DNA of 64,000 nucleotides from Nitzschia sp. DOCU1 (Eukaryota > Bacillariophyta > Bacillariophyceae > Bacillariales > Bacillariaceae), in contig OX595989.1 of NCBI GenBank assembly GCA_951394045.1, positions 3,224,001-3,288,000 of the forward strand. The letters run 5' to 3'. Both the position numbers and the translations under genes were made by a program. Within the stretch, counting starts at the first letter, position 1; every line of letters starts with the position of its first letter. The notes beneath the pieces are model-generated. The model was not told the origin of the DNA and ran no database searches. It worked only from the letters and a program-made list of their open reading frames with translations. Below are positions 9,149 to 20,014 of this stretch, in pieces.

Positions 9149-11947
9149 ATGGGGTGTGGTGGTAGCAAAGAGGAATTGGATTACAACACGGTCGCACAAG
9201 CCGTGATCGATAAGGAAAAAGAACGAATCCGACAAAGGGAATTAGAAAAGGAGAAGCAAATCTTAGACCAAAAGCGCAACAATGCACCTCCCACGCAACA
9301 AAATAGAAACCCTTCAGAAAGGGAGCAGCACCCTGACCACAACATCGAACCTACTCCAGGGCTTAGTTACCTAGCTGTGTTCAAGCCTGCATATTCTGCC
9401 GATACCAAGAAAGACGTCGATCGCGCCCGGGGTCTGGCAAAGGAAAAAAGTGCCGCCCATCTGGCGAGACAGGCTCCATCACGCCCCCCACCGGCACCGA
9501 AGAACAACAATGACAACAGAAAACCCGACAAGGCTCGTGGTGATGGCGCCCACCACTTGCGTAATGTATTTGCCAAGCCTCTCGATGATCAAGACGTTTC
9601 CAGTTTCATGGCTCCTAAATTTGACAAAACAGATGCCGATATGCAATTTCTTCGAAACGCTATGCGAAAGAATTTCGTGTTTACAAATTTATCGGAACGA
9701 CAGATGATGGTCATGCTAGACGCCTTTGAAAGGGTGAAATATGAACCCAGAAGACACGTGATCGTCCAAGGAGAGGAAGGTGCCTACTTCTTTGTGGTTC
9801 GGGAAGGAAACTTGCATTTTGACATCGACGGTGTGTCGTCAGACCAACTTCGACCAGGGCAGTCTTTTGGTGAATTGGCCCTACTATATGAAAGCCCTAG
9901 TGCAGCTTCGGTTATCAGTGACACTCCCTGTGTGTTGTTTCGTGTGGAACAAAAGACATTTCGGTACATCATGCAAACTCAAAGGCAGAACGCCGAGCAT
10001 GACAAGCGAATATTGTTGGAAGGCGTTCCTTTCCTGAAGGATTTGGATGAAACCGATCTCGGAAGATTGGCAGACGCTATGATCCCTCGGCCTTTTAACG
10101 TTGGGGAATTCTTGGCACGAAAGGGGAATCCGGCGGATACCTTTTATATCATTCAAGAGGGAAAAATCCGTGTTACTGACTACCAGGTTGGTCAGACGCG
10201 ATACCAAGATTATGACCTTGGACCCGGAGATCACTTCGGAGATCGAGCATTGATCAAAGATGAGCCTCTGACCGCGAATTTTGCCGGAAAGAGCAAGGGA
10301 TTGGTTTTGTGCATCGATAAGACTGGATTCCGTCAACTTATGGGTGACTTCTCAGAGCTGATTCACAAGAGTCAGGACAAGCAACGACTGGTGAGTGAAG
10401 TAGGCGACACAGGGTACGGTGCTATATTCGACTTGTCTTCTCATGACGTTCTTTGTTTGTATCGGTTGATAGGCTGCCATCAAATTGATCCAAAATACGT
10501 ACTTGACAGGCGCAACACTGGCTACTCTGGCGTCGCGGATTGTTGACAAAACCCTACCTCCCAGGACCGAGCTTGCGAAAGAGGGTAAAGCCACTCCGGC
10601 AGCCTTGTATTTGGTGAGGAGTGGAAAAGTAGAATTCACCAGAACTGATGGACGGGGACACCGAATTGTCGAAGAAGGCGGATTCTTTGGTGAAGAAACT
10701 CTCACAGCGGACTTGAATGGAAATACCCAGCAATCGCCCTTTGTACCCTCAAAGTTCACGATCACGTCGATGAATGAAACGACTGTGTTGGGAGTACTGA
10801 CGTTGGAAGAATGTCGAATGGTTATTGATACGACGATGATCGGCAAGGGGAAACGAACGGATTTCACGTCAATTGTGGATGAAAATATTCCGCTCAAGTC
10901 GCTAAAGAAGCATGGACTGCTGGGCGCCGGTACTTTTGGTCAGGTTTGGCTGGTATCGAAAGTGGCCCCCGATGGTACCAACCGACCGTATGCACTCAAA
11001 GTACAATCCAAGTACGAGTTGATCAAAAGCAAACAAGCCAACGGAGTCATCCGGGAACGCAACATTATGGCGCAGTTGCAATCACCCTTCTTGATCCGAT
11101 TGGTTCAAACCTATCAAGACGAACATTTCATCTACATGCTTTTGGGGTTGGTGCAGGGTGGAGAACTCTACAGCGTTATACACACGGAAACGAATGATGG
11201 CATGCGAGAGGTAGATGCGAAGTTTTACTCAGCCTGTATACTGGAGGGACTTGCGTACATGCATCGCAGACAGATAGTCTACCGCGACTTGAAGCCTGAA
11301 AATGTTTTGATCGCCTACGGTGGCTATCCCGTTCTCGTCGATCTCGGGTTTGGTAAGTAAAAGGTGAAAGTCGTAGGAAAAGATTGTCCCCTCCATGTTG
11401 CAAGTCTCACCACTCCCATTTTTGCTTTTCAGCCAAAGTTGTCGAGACCAAAACCTACACCCTTTGCGGAACTCCGCTATATCTTGCCCCGGAAGTTATT
11501 CTGAACCAGGGCCACAACACCGCAGCAGATCATTGGTCATGGGCAATTTTGACGTTTGAAATGGTGGCCGGGTACACCCCGTTTTATTCTTCAGGCATTG
11601 ATCAAATTACGTTGTATCGATTTGTGGTGAAGGGAGAATTCCGTTTCCCCGACAACCTCTTCTCCAGCGCCGCGCAATCGTTGATTCGCAAAGTTTTGGT
11701 GGGTGATCCACGAAAGCGTTTGGGGTCGCTGGCCGGTGGCCTTCGGGACTTGTTCAACGATCCATTTTTCTCTTCCATCGACTTTGCCAAGCTGCGACGA
11801 AAAGAGATCGAGGCTCCGTGGACACCAAAGATCAAGGATCCTCTGGATATGTCCCAATTTGACAATTGGGACCACGTAAAGATCAAGAGTAAAGATGACT
11901 ACCCGAAGCTTAACCCGAAGCAGCAGGCAATTTTCAAGGATTTCTAA
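9149..11947 (+). CDS. PKG-like AGC kinase with three cyclic-nucleotide-type domains
   Basis: Three exons: 9149-10390, 10473-11352, 11433-11947 (878 residues). The start MGCGGSK is a typical N-myristoylation/palmitoylation signal, so membrane association is likely. After a charged linker come two CNB-type domains (about residues 175-290 and 295-410), then a third (about 420-535). The AGC kinase domain has a G-loop (GAGTFGQVW, about 562), ALK lysine, YRDLKPEN catalytic loop, and DLG in place of DFG, completed across the second intron as DLGFAK. The activation loop is TYTLCGTPLYLAPE, with the Thr that is phosphorylated in AGC kinases. Domain order is that of cGMP-dependent protein kinase. The phosphate-binding cassettes are odd: FGELALLYESPSAAS and FGDRALIKDEPLTAN lack the Arg that contacts the cyclic phosphate, so the natural ligand may not be cGMP. 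Confidence 0.88.
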
Positions 11948-12845
11948 ATCATTGGAGAATGCTACTGAAGAGACTTTGCTACCTATAGTGTTAACTCCCC
12001 GCGGAAGAAGCCGTTTGTTTCTTGCAAAGTGGGTTGCTCAGGGACCCCCCGTGTTCATGTTCTGTGCCGTCCGGTCGCCACCGTTGAAGGCAGCTTCGTA
12101 CCAGCCTTAGCCTAATCTAGATGTGTACCAGGTGATCACCCGCTTGCCTAGATAGGAATTGTTCCCCCCTTCTAGGGTGAATTACAACGCGTTATAACTC
12201 TTGCGAGGCCTCTTCCTGGCTTCGAACCACGGACCGCCTACTCAAAGTAGTCCTCCCCGTTGGTAGTAGTAGATGCACTATGTCGCAAAGCTACTCCGTT
12301 GCCATAATCTCTTGTTTGAGTTGCTAGTAGAGTAGAACGTTGTTTGCGGGTAGCTGCACTACCGCCTCCGTCTCATCCTACAGTGGATGCTATTTCCCTT
12401 TGCGACGTAGTTTCGTGGCATACAAACATATATACCAATATCACATATCTATCATGTTAGCTTTGATGCCTGTTGCTGCGATCGATCTAGTCGTCTCGGT
12501 TGTAATGCGTCGTGGATGCCTTCACTTCCTGCCACGACACCGAGCGCGCCACCAACTCCTGCACCGACGTTTTCCGGCATACCCGCGTTAATAGCGAAGC
12601 GATCGATTGCTAAAGAGTATTCATTCTCTGATTTCCAACAAGTTTGCAGCGATTGGAGCCAGAAAGCGTGTTGACAAAGGGCGACTTATCTCGAAGCATA
12701 GCAACATCATTGCAGAAGACATTCTGGAGAAGAAAGTGTACAAGGAGGACGTGTCAATATACTCATTCGAAGAGGGTAATCGGCGTTGGAATGGCAGGGG
12801 AGAATTTTTGTCTTTTCGTTTTGCTAGAATTTCATCATCACCGCC
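11948..12845. other. Intergenic region, no gene seen
   Basis: This lies between the kinase gene and the disordered-protein gene, both plus strand. Short frames only. No RNA gene, repeat or conserved protein fragment was recognised. Confidence 0.5.
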
Positions 12846-15704
12846 ATGTCGAAGCCCAGTAGTATCATAAACGCGGCTTTTGCTGATGAAGTGGCGCCTC
12901 CGCGAAAATTCAAAGTCAAGAGAAATTCGAGTAGTCGGGATGAGGCTGATCGAGGAGGACCCTCTACCCGAAGACCTTCCAAGGCATTTACCGAGGGACA
13001 ACATGAAACGCTGCCGACTCCAAGCCCTGCACCCGCTTCAGATTCCACATCATCCAAACCCCCCAGGTCGGCAGCTCGGAGTTTGAGTCCAAGTAAATTA
13101 CGGAGAAATGTCGTGGAAACTGTGACGCCCATGTTTTCTCCAGTGATGAAGGGACTTCGACGACTCTCAAAGTCGTCGTTGCGGAGTCCATCGCCGTCAG
13201 CTTCCAGCAGGAGAGCATCCGAAGAAGCGATTCCTATAGACAGTGGTCACGGGCGCTCTTCTTCAAACTTGGAGTCGGCTGAACCGCCCAAAGGTCACCG
13301 TTCCAAGTCTGCTCCAGAGTCTCAGGTTAGGGACGCTTTTACAGCTTTTTCTGAGGCCACCCCAAAGCGCTGGTCGGACGTCAAAGATCATGATGTCAAA
13401 CCACTAGTACCGCCATCCGGACGCTTCGTCATGGGTCACTATGATGATGACGATGACGAAGATAATCACAGTCGAACAATTCGGCCTCCTGGTCGATCGA
13501 CTAGTCCAGCTACCGTCTCCGACGCGGCCTCTTCGACCAACCGATTGCCTCCCAGTGGAAACAGTTCCGCAAACAAACCACTCTCTTGGTCTTCTCATCA
13601 TTCCAAGCAAAAACCTCCATCGTCATCCTCTGCAGGGTCAGTGGACGGAAATAGCTTGTCACGGAAACCGTCCTCTTCTTCCAGCACGGAAATGCCACCA
13701 CGGCCAAAACGTACATCTGGTGGCGACGATAGCAACGTGGATCGGCGAGGAGTACCACGACGACCGCATCGCAAGCCAGATGAACCATTCTCGTCTCCAG
13801 GTAATACTGTGGAAGAAGGCTCGGCGAATGACCCCAAATCGCGGCCACGTCGAGCTCACAGTGCCACGCCGCGCGCACGGCAGAGTATCATTTCGAGTCC
13901 AACGAAATCCGAGCCCGCTATTTTCAAAGGTGATGGAATTCCTGCTCGATCGGAGAGTCTCTTGTTGCCATCGGCGGCTAGTATCATTAGTGACTCACCC
14001 AGGCGACATAGCACTACCAGTGTGAAGTCGAGTGCTGCACGCCGGTATAGAAGCACGTCCCAAGAACCCAACCCTAAAGCCCGGCCAGAGCCTTCAGGTT
14101 CCGCTAGGAGTGTGTCTGAGCCGGTGGTTTCATCCCCAGAGGAACGTGAGAAACAACGTCGAAGTCACAGTCGATCACGAGATTCAAGTGCTATGAGTAC
14201 TTCTACTAATACTCCCCCCGAGAGTCCTACCAAAGAGAGCCATAGTAGTAAGAATCGACCAGGGGCCCACCGGAGAAGTGGCTCAGGACGTCGGCATCAT
14301 TCTGCTCCCCACTCGGACCAAGGAGAAGAGGAGACAGATGAGCCCAAGACACGTCGAGGAAGAAAAAAGCCCACGGGCCAAACCGAGTCCAAATCGAAAT
14401 CAACGGAAGTGGAAGCATCTTCGTCCAAACCAAGTAGCAATCGGAGTTTGGGGCGTCAACGACGTTCTCATCATCAGCAACATGTCGAGGAACCAGCTGA
14501 TGAAGGGACGACAAAGCCTTCGTCGAGTAGACGGAATCTGGGTTCTACTGGAGACGATCCCGAAAAGCCCGAGTCTGGTCGTCGACTGCCAGCTGAGGAT
14601 ATCAATAATTATCGAAAGAACCTGGACCGCGAAACCCTAGAACATGTCAAGAATCTAAAGGACGAAATCAAGCAAATGCGGATGCAACGACGAAAGGTCA
14701 AGTTTGGAGCCGAGGGGGGTGCTCGTGGAGGTGGAGGTGGTCCCCCGATGAGATCCGTTTCAGAGGGAGCGGAAGCATTACAGCAACATTATCTTGGCAA
14801 GTCTAGCTCGCCAACCAAATTGCATGCAGCTGGAACATTGCGTAACCAATCGCAGCCTACAACGACTTCGACGCCTTTGACCAACGCAGGTCTCCACGGC
14901 AGCAACATTCACCATCCCGGTTTGACTGGCCTCTCAATCAGAAATGAATCAGATTATATGCCTGCGGCCAAGGTCATGTCTGAATTCAACAGCTCGATCG
15001 GCGCACTCAGCTTGGAGGATTTGGACACGGGGTACATCAAGGCGCCTGCGCCAGTTTTGTCCGAACGGGAACAGCAGATTATGGCCCTTCAGAAGCAAAT
15101 CAAAAAGACGAAAAAGCTCATCAAACGCACGACACGAGACGTTTGGACGGAACGAGACGAGATCATTACACTGCAGCGCAAGAATTGGAGCATTCGCAAA
15201 GCATTGATGCAAAATGAAGGGCCTCCAGACTCTCTAACTACACTCAATATGAAGATCGAAAAACTTTTGCGACAGGAACGTGAACTTGATTTGGATGCTG
15301 ATCGTTATCATGAAGAAAAAGATGCTCTGGATGCTGAATGCGCCAAGACAACGAAAAAGATTGGTGAATTCAAGAACCTTTTTGATAAATTGAACAGGAC
15401 GATTGTGCCGCTCCTTCCAGTTCCCGAAGATGCTCCTGAGGAGGTCGGGCCCTCCGAATCAGGCCAAGAGCCGGTGTCCCCGCTGGCTACGCCTTCCGGA
15501 ACGAATCGACAGGCTTTTGTGCCGGGTCCCATGTCGACTCTTCCTCCTGTGCCAGCCATTGAGGGGGCCGATTCCTCTGAAACGATGGAGGACAGTATGC
15601 ATTCTACCGAAGCGGACCCTCCAGTCGCCCCAAGACCCAATGCTGACGATGAAGACGCGTCTTTGTCGCTTTCCCATCTCCGGATGGCCATGCAGTCAGC
15701 CTAA
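12846..15704 (+). CDS. Large Ser/Arg/Pro-rich disordered protein with C-terminal coiled coil
   Basis: Single exon, 952 residues, beginning MSKPSSIINAAFADE. Residues 1 to about 580 are low-complexity Ser/Pro/Arg/Lys with many SP and RxxS sites, which suggests heavy phosphorylation. A short helix near 585-625 (DINNYRKNLDRET onward) and a longer one near 735-855 (LSEREQQIMALQKQIKKTKK onward) are rich in Lys/Glu/Gln with heptad-like spacing, so a coiled coil is likely. The C-terminus is Pro/Ser/Glu-rich and ends in a short helical LSHLRMAMQSA. No enzymatic domain is visible. A scaffolding or cytoskeleton-linked role is possible, but this is a guess from composition only. Confidence 0.75.
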   Translation: MSKPSSIINAAFADEVAPPRKFKVKRNSSSRDEADRGGPSTRRPSKAFTEGQHETLPTPSPAPASDSTSSKPPRSAARSLSPSKLRRNVVETVTPMFSPVMKGLRRLSKSSLRSPSPSASSRRASEEAIPIDSGHGRSSSNLESAEPPKGHRSKSAPESQVRDAFTAFSEATPKRWSDVKDHDVKPLVPPSGRFVMGHYDDDDDEDNHSRTIRPPGRSTSPATVSDAASSTNRLPPSGNSSANKPLSWSSHHSKQKPPSSSSAGSVDGNSLSRKPSSSSSTEMPPRPKRTSGGDDSNVDRRGVPRRPHRKPDEPFSSPGNTVEEGSANDPKSRPRRAHSATPRARQSIISSPTKSEPAIFKGDGIPARSESLLLPSAASIISDSPRRHSTTSVKSSAARRYRSTSQEPNPKARPEPSGSARSVSEPVVSSPEEREKQRRSHSRSRDSSAMSTSTNTPPESPTKESHSSKNRPGAHRRSGSGRRHHSAPHSDQGEEETDEPKTRRGRKKPTGQTESKSKSTEVEASSSKPSSNRSLGRQRRSHHQQHVEEPADEGTTKPSSSRRNLGSTGDDPEKPESGRRLPAEDINNYRKNLDRETLEHVKNLKDEIKQMRMQRRKVKFGAEGGARGGGGGPPMRSVSEGAEALQQHYLGKSSSPTKLHAAGTLRNQSQPTTTSTPLTNAGLHGSNIHHPGLTGLSIRNESDYMPAAKVMSEFNSSIGALSLEDLDTGYIKAPAPVLSEREQQIMALQKQIKKTKKLIKRTTRDVWTERDEIITLQRKNWSIRKALMQNEGPPDSLTTLNMKIEKLLRQERELDLDADRYHEEKDALDAECAKTTKKIGEFKNLFDKLNRTIVPLLPVPEDAPEEVGPSESGQEPVSPLATPSGTNRQAFVPGPMSTLPPVPAIEGADSSETMEDSMHSTEADPPVAPRPNADDEDASLSLSHLRMAMQSA

Positions 15705-16530
15705 TAGAGGCCGGTAACTTCGATGCCCCAAATGACGTGGCTGCGGGATGGACCCCGATGCACGGGAATCAGATGGCCGACCAGCAGTGGATCCCGACTT
15801 TACCTTCTAGGCTCTGATTAGCTAAACCAAACAATAGTCGAGCCACAAGGATATGCTAGTAGTTTGCTAAGAAGGAATCCTGTAGGACTCGGCTGTGCTT
15901 TCTTCTGTTATTAGCGCAAGCACGTCAAAGTGTTGCGTGACACCCCGGCAAGACCTTGTTTGTCATGAAGCCCTCAGTGTAGTTGTACTAGTAGATATTT
16001 CTACTGCTCGCCACCATAGCAATGCAGTTACACCCGCCAGAACCTGCTGCAGCACAGTGCCTTACTAATACACCAGAAGACGCGGAAGATTCCTGCCTTG
16101 TGGCGATTTTGATCACCTTGATGATCTCGAATTTCAAAAGAGTATACTGCTGAATACCAACAATGGTTTGACATGTGGAATTACTGCTCTTGCAAAGCTG
16201 CGCGCGCTTCCTTGGCGATCACGAGGAAAGAGCCGATCCCGTCGGCAATCTACATAACATCGCGAAATACTCTAAAAAAATGAAGGTAATTATAGCCCCA
16301 AATGGCAAGCCGTTATCCAAGCGGTATTCCGTTTAAGTACCTCATCGGCTGAAGAATCCAAGGCCGAACCAATTCGACCGACGGGGTGGTCCATCGTCGC
16401 CGACCGGTCGCTCACATAAAAAGACCACCAACCTTGAAATCCTTCATAGAACGAGGTGTCGAGTATTGTCACATCACTCTCACTATCATAGTGTTTGGTT
16501 GAAATCAACTTCGCATTTCAGCGCATCACG
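15705..16530. other. Intergenic region, no gene seen
   Basis: About 0.8 kb between two plus-strand genes. A TTG-initiated frame at 16495 is in phase with the next gene but is not used, because the first ATG is at 16531. Nothing else was found. Confidence 0.5.
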
Positions 16531-19080
16531 ATGGCTTTGGTTTCGAAAAAGCTCAAAATTGGAAAGAGGCTGCGTTCTCTGGCCAGAGTTGTGCGTGGCA
16601 AGAAAAAGACCGCTTCCAACGCCGACGCAGAACCAAATGTCAGCGTCGAAGATAAACCTAAGCCCGAGGTTGCCTCCGAACCCAACGAGGACACACCTGA
16701 TACCCCTGCTGCTTCAGCGCCAAGCCGTGAGACACCCGAGCCCCCTTTGGTTTCTGCTCCTTTCAGTGAAGAGATTGGCACCGAAGACACCATGAGCTTG
16801 TCCAACGAGCCCGCCAAAAACAGCTCAGTGGACAACGAATGGGAGGTCGGAGATTCAGAATCAGTGGAAGAAGAGCGCTTTTGCATGGCTAGTGCAAGCT
16901 CGGAAAGTGCAGCTTGTGAGTCATGGGGGCCATTGAGGTGGCGGCGCTCCTCGATTGTTGCCGACCAAGTCGAGAGTGGGAAGCGGAATGCCCTCGAGGA
17001 CAACAAGGATACAAGCTTACTGTCTGCAATGAATGGCTGGCTGCAGAAGAATCAAGAATGGGTAATTGAACACGTGGGGAAAGCCTGTCCGGTGGGCCAA
17101 CTTGGCGAGCAACTTAACATCGATGGTGATGAACCAAATGAAGAAAAGAGCAAAGACATTGACACGCCTGCGGCCGTCACAGAAAACAAAGTCATGGGCG
17201 ACGACTTTATTTCTAATTCTGAAGTTTCACCTAGTGTCATAGCTACTGCCGGCGATGTTGACAACGTCGCATTAGGGATCCACGATGAAAAGAGTACAAC
17301 AAGCAAAATGTCGACTTATTCTGTGCCAAGCACCGAAACGAGTGTTCCTCGCGACGATCTCTCGGCAACCTCAGCTGCAAAATCGACCACCCAAGAGCAG
17401 CCATCTGTGCATTCCAAGGCCAGCAAATGCACCGCTAAGGAACCTTCTGCCGCTTCCGCTGCCAAGAGTACGAGTGAGAAGCCATCTGCGACTGTCGCTT
17501 CGGACGAGAAAGAAGTCGTTGAAAAGCCTTCTTCCAAAAGGCGTTCAATGATCCAAGCAATCAAATCTTTTATATCAGTGAACCGCAAGGGGAAACATGC
17601 AACGAACAAAGAATCGACTCCCTCTGTACCCCATAGCGAAAAGAGTGCTTCTCGCGACGATCTCTCGGCAACCTCAGATGCTAAATCGACCACCCAAGAA
17701 CAGCCGTCGGTACACTCCAAAGCCAAAAGTACAGATAAGGAACCTTATGTGAGTGCTCCGCGTGACGACATTTCGACGACCTCAGCTGCGAAATCAACCA
17801 CCCAAGAGCAGCTATCGGTGAATTCCAAAGCAAGCAGAAGCAAAGGATCGACTGAGCCCCGCGCCCAAATGAGTGCTTCTAGCGACGATCTCTCGGCAAC
17901 CTCAGCTGCAATATCGACCAAGCGAGAGCAGGCATCGGTGCATTCCAAAGCCAGCAAAAGCACCGCGAAGGAGGATTTTGTTGCTTCCGCTGCTGAGAGT
18001 ACAAGTAAGAAGGATGCATCCACTTCGGCCACTTCGGTCGGGAAGGACGTCGATGGAAAGTCCACTTCCCAAAAGCGTTCGATAATTCAAGGAATCAAAT
18101 CGTTTGTCTCCCGTGCAGCCAAGAGCACCAAGTCCAAGAGCAAGAAGGAAGACGCATCCTTGGTTTCTCTTGCTAGTAATTTAGCTGAGCGAAAGATGAT
18201 GAATTCGATCATCGCCAGGGACGTGTCGAGTCAGGACTTGGTCACTTCCAGCATCAAGGACAATTCCGTTTATCTTCCCAGTGCTCCTCGGTCTGTTCCG
18301 GATGAGCTTCAAGCCGAGTTGGCCAAATTGCAAGCCCAGGTCACCGCGATTTCGATCGTGACAAATGAAGGAAAGCAGGAGCTAGTAGCTAAATCCTTTT
18401 TGGACGGATGTTTTGCGGACAATCCGAATTTGTGGAAGTTGGAACTCGGAGGGGCTGCCCCCACGTTGCCACTCTCCGCGTTGGCGGATTTGGAAATTTA
18501 TGCAGGTGGAAACTACTTTGCCAAGCTTCGCAGCGAAGAGATGGAAGCCTTTGTGGAAGAATTCAAAGAGGGCACCGTGAACTTCTGTATTGAAGATCGA
18601 GTTTGGATGGCTGTTGCTCTGACCGGCCTTCGCTCCAAAGACATGGACAAGCTGAAGAAAGCTGATCCCACGGAAGTCTTTGGTATTTTGTTGAAAGTCG
18701 CGGATCGTGATGGAGAGAAGTGCAAGACCACGTTTGTCATCGAAGAATTGCAGTTCTTTTGCGAAAGCGTCCCTGGTCTCATGTCGCATGTAAAGCTCTC
18801 GCCGGATCAGATTGAGCAGCGACAAGCCGAAATTGAAGCTCATGAATTCCTAGGCCGAATCGTCCTGCTGATGCAAGAGAATGGAAACACAGATAGTGAT
18901 CACGTCGTTGTCGACAAAGCAAACTTTATCCTCGATGTGTTCATGGAATTGGGTGTGAAAAGTTCGGATAAACGAGTCGGTGACCTTGTGAAGAAAATGA
19001 TGGCAGTGCAAGAAACTGGAGTCAGGGATCTCTATGAGGCTGCTAGTAAGGAGGTCGCGAATTCGTTCTATAGCCTGTGA
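16531..19080 (+). CDS. Repeat-containing Ser/Thr/Lys-rich protein with conserved-looking C-terminal domain
   Basis: 849 residues from ATG 16531 (MALVSKKLKIGKRLR). The N-terminal 30 residues are strongly basic. From about residue 265 to 500 there are four imperfect copies of a unit with the core DDLSATSAAKSTTQEQ followed by SVHSKASK, and two copies of a basic hinge (RRSMIQAIKSFIS and KRSIIQGIKSFVS). The last 300 residues are different: acidic and hydrophobic residues mixed as in a folded alpha-helical domain, for example PDELQAELAKLQAQVTAIS and ADLEIYAGGNYFAKLRSEEM. I do not recognise this domain. The protein looks like a long flexible spacer ending in a globular head; its function is unknown. 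Confidence 0.75.
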   Translation: MALVSKKLKIGKRLRSLARVVRGKKKTASNADAEPNVSVEDKPKPEVASEPNEDTPDTPAASAPSRETPEPPLVSAPFSEEIGTEDTMSLSNEPAKNSSVDNEWEVGDSESVEEERFCMASASSESAACESWGPLRWRRSSIVADQVESGKRNALEDNKDTSLLSAMNGWLQKNQEWVIEHVGKACPVGQLGEQLNIDGDEPNEEKSKDIDTPAAVTENKVMGDDFISNSEVSPSVIATAGDVDNVALGIHDEKSTTSKMSTYSVPSTETSVPRDDLSATSAAKSTTQEQPSVHSKASKCTAKEPSAASAAKSTSEKPSATVASDEKEVVEKPSSKRRSMIQAIKSFISVNRKGKHATNKESTPSVPHSEKSASRDDLSATSDAKSTTQEQPSVHSKAKSTDKEPYVSAPRDDISTTSAAKSTTQEQLSVNSKASRSKGSTEPRAQMSASSDDLSATSAAISTKREQASVHSKASKSTAKEDFVASAAESTSKKDASTSATSVGKDVDGKSTSQKRSIIQGIKSFVSRAAKSTKSKSKKEDASLVSLASNLAERKMMNSIIARDVSSQDLVTSSIKDNSVYLPSAPRSVPDELQAELAKLQAQVTAISIVTNEGKQELVAKSFLDGCFADNPNLWKLELGGAAPTLPLSALADLEIYAGGNYFAKLRSEEMEAFVEEFKEGTVNFCIEDRVWMAVALTGLRSKDMDKLKKADPTEVFGILLKVADRDGEKCKTTFVIEELQFFCESVPGLMSHVKLSPDQIEQRQAEIEAHEFLGRIVLLMQENGNTDSDHVVVDKANFILDVFMELGVKSSDKRVGDLVKKMMAVQETGVRDLYEAASKEVANSFYSL
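17335..17965 (+). repeat. Four imperfect coding repeats (about 75-90 nt core)
   Basis: Units starting near 17340, 17650, 17760 and 17875 encode the motif DDLSATSAAKSTTQEQ-x-SVHSKA with drift (ATSDAKS, TTSAAKS, ATSAAIS). Spacing is irregular, so they arose by separate duplications rather than by simple tandem slippage. Confidence 0.75.
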
Positions 19081-19247
19081 CATGATTGCAAAGTTCGTAA
19101 CCAGGAGATCAAAACTAAATAAAATAAATTTTTGCATGTCTATATTATTGCGTTCAGAATCAAGTGGAAAACACTTCTAGTTCGGTGGCGTTGATAACGC
19201 ACCGCTTGGATAATATGGTAAATCACCAATCACGTTGCATTTGCCTA

Positions 19248-20014
19248 CTAACGCAACCGAATGAGAACATACATGATCGGATTTCCAGCCGGATCAAACA
19301 CTAAACTCGCATCACCTCGATAGGTAGCTGACAAGTCACCTCCAGTGCCTGTCACTTGCAAGTACCCGCCAACCTGGTCCGTGTTGCCTGCGATCGCTAC
19401 CGTGCTGAAGCCATGGACTCCGTCCGAGTTGAACGTCAAATAGAACGTGCACAAAGCGTAGTCCGTATTGACGTTAGACCCGACTGTACATGTTCCAGAC
19501 GATGTGCCGATTTGAGTCGTTTCCGTGGACAATCGCCCCGCATAGGCAAACCTGGTACCCAGCGCGATTGGGTCCGAGTTGTAGGCAAACTCATCCATCA
19601 ACTGGAAAGCAAGAGATTGTGTGTGAGCAGACGAGGAGGAAACCACTTTGTATACTTTTCGTTCGAATCCGTGGCGATACTTACAATGACAAACGAGAGT
19701 TCTCCGGTAGTGTTGAAGTCTGCAGGAGCTTCTGGGATGACTGGAAATTGCTGGCCACCGTTCGCGTCCACAGCTTGTGCCTGCCGGGTTTGATGGTTCG
19801 CTGACGATGATTGCTGTTGTTCAAGTTTTCGGTCTTCTACATTTCTGCTTCTGCCACTAGCCGCAAAGAGGTTTCGAACGTGCTCCGCGATGTTCGTCGG
19901 AAGTTCCTCCAGCGACGGCCCTTCCTTCGTGGCAAAGCCTTTCACGATACTTGCTCGAGCGACTGTGAACAAGTAACAGAAGCAACTCAATAACAGTATG
20001 GATCTCATTGTCAT
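19248..20014 (-). CDS. Secreted protein with dirigent/AOC-like barrel domain (member 3)
   Basis: Two exons on the minus strand: 20014-19685 and 19601-19248 (GTAAGT donor, TTCCAG acceptor, 83-nt phase-0 intron); 227 residues. The signal peptide is MTMRSILLLSCFCYLFTVARA. A short linker with RNL and RKL sites and a Gln/Ser stretch follows. The barrel-like domain starts at the exon junction (LSFVI / LMDEFAYN) and has the clearest family pattern of the three members: GTRFAYAGRL, IGTSSGTC, CTFYLTFNSDGVHG, and GGYLQVTGTGGDLSATYRGD. The last resembles the G-G-T-G turn of dirigent and allene oxide cyclase barrels. No catalytic role can be assigned. The ATG at 20014 is preferred over 20122 because it begins a signal peptide. 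Confidence 0.7.
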
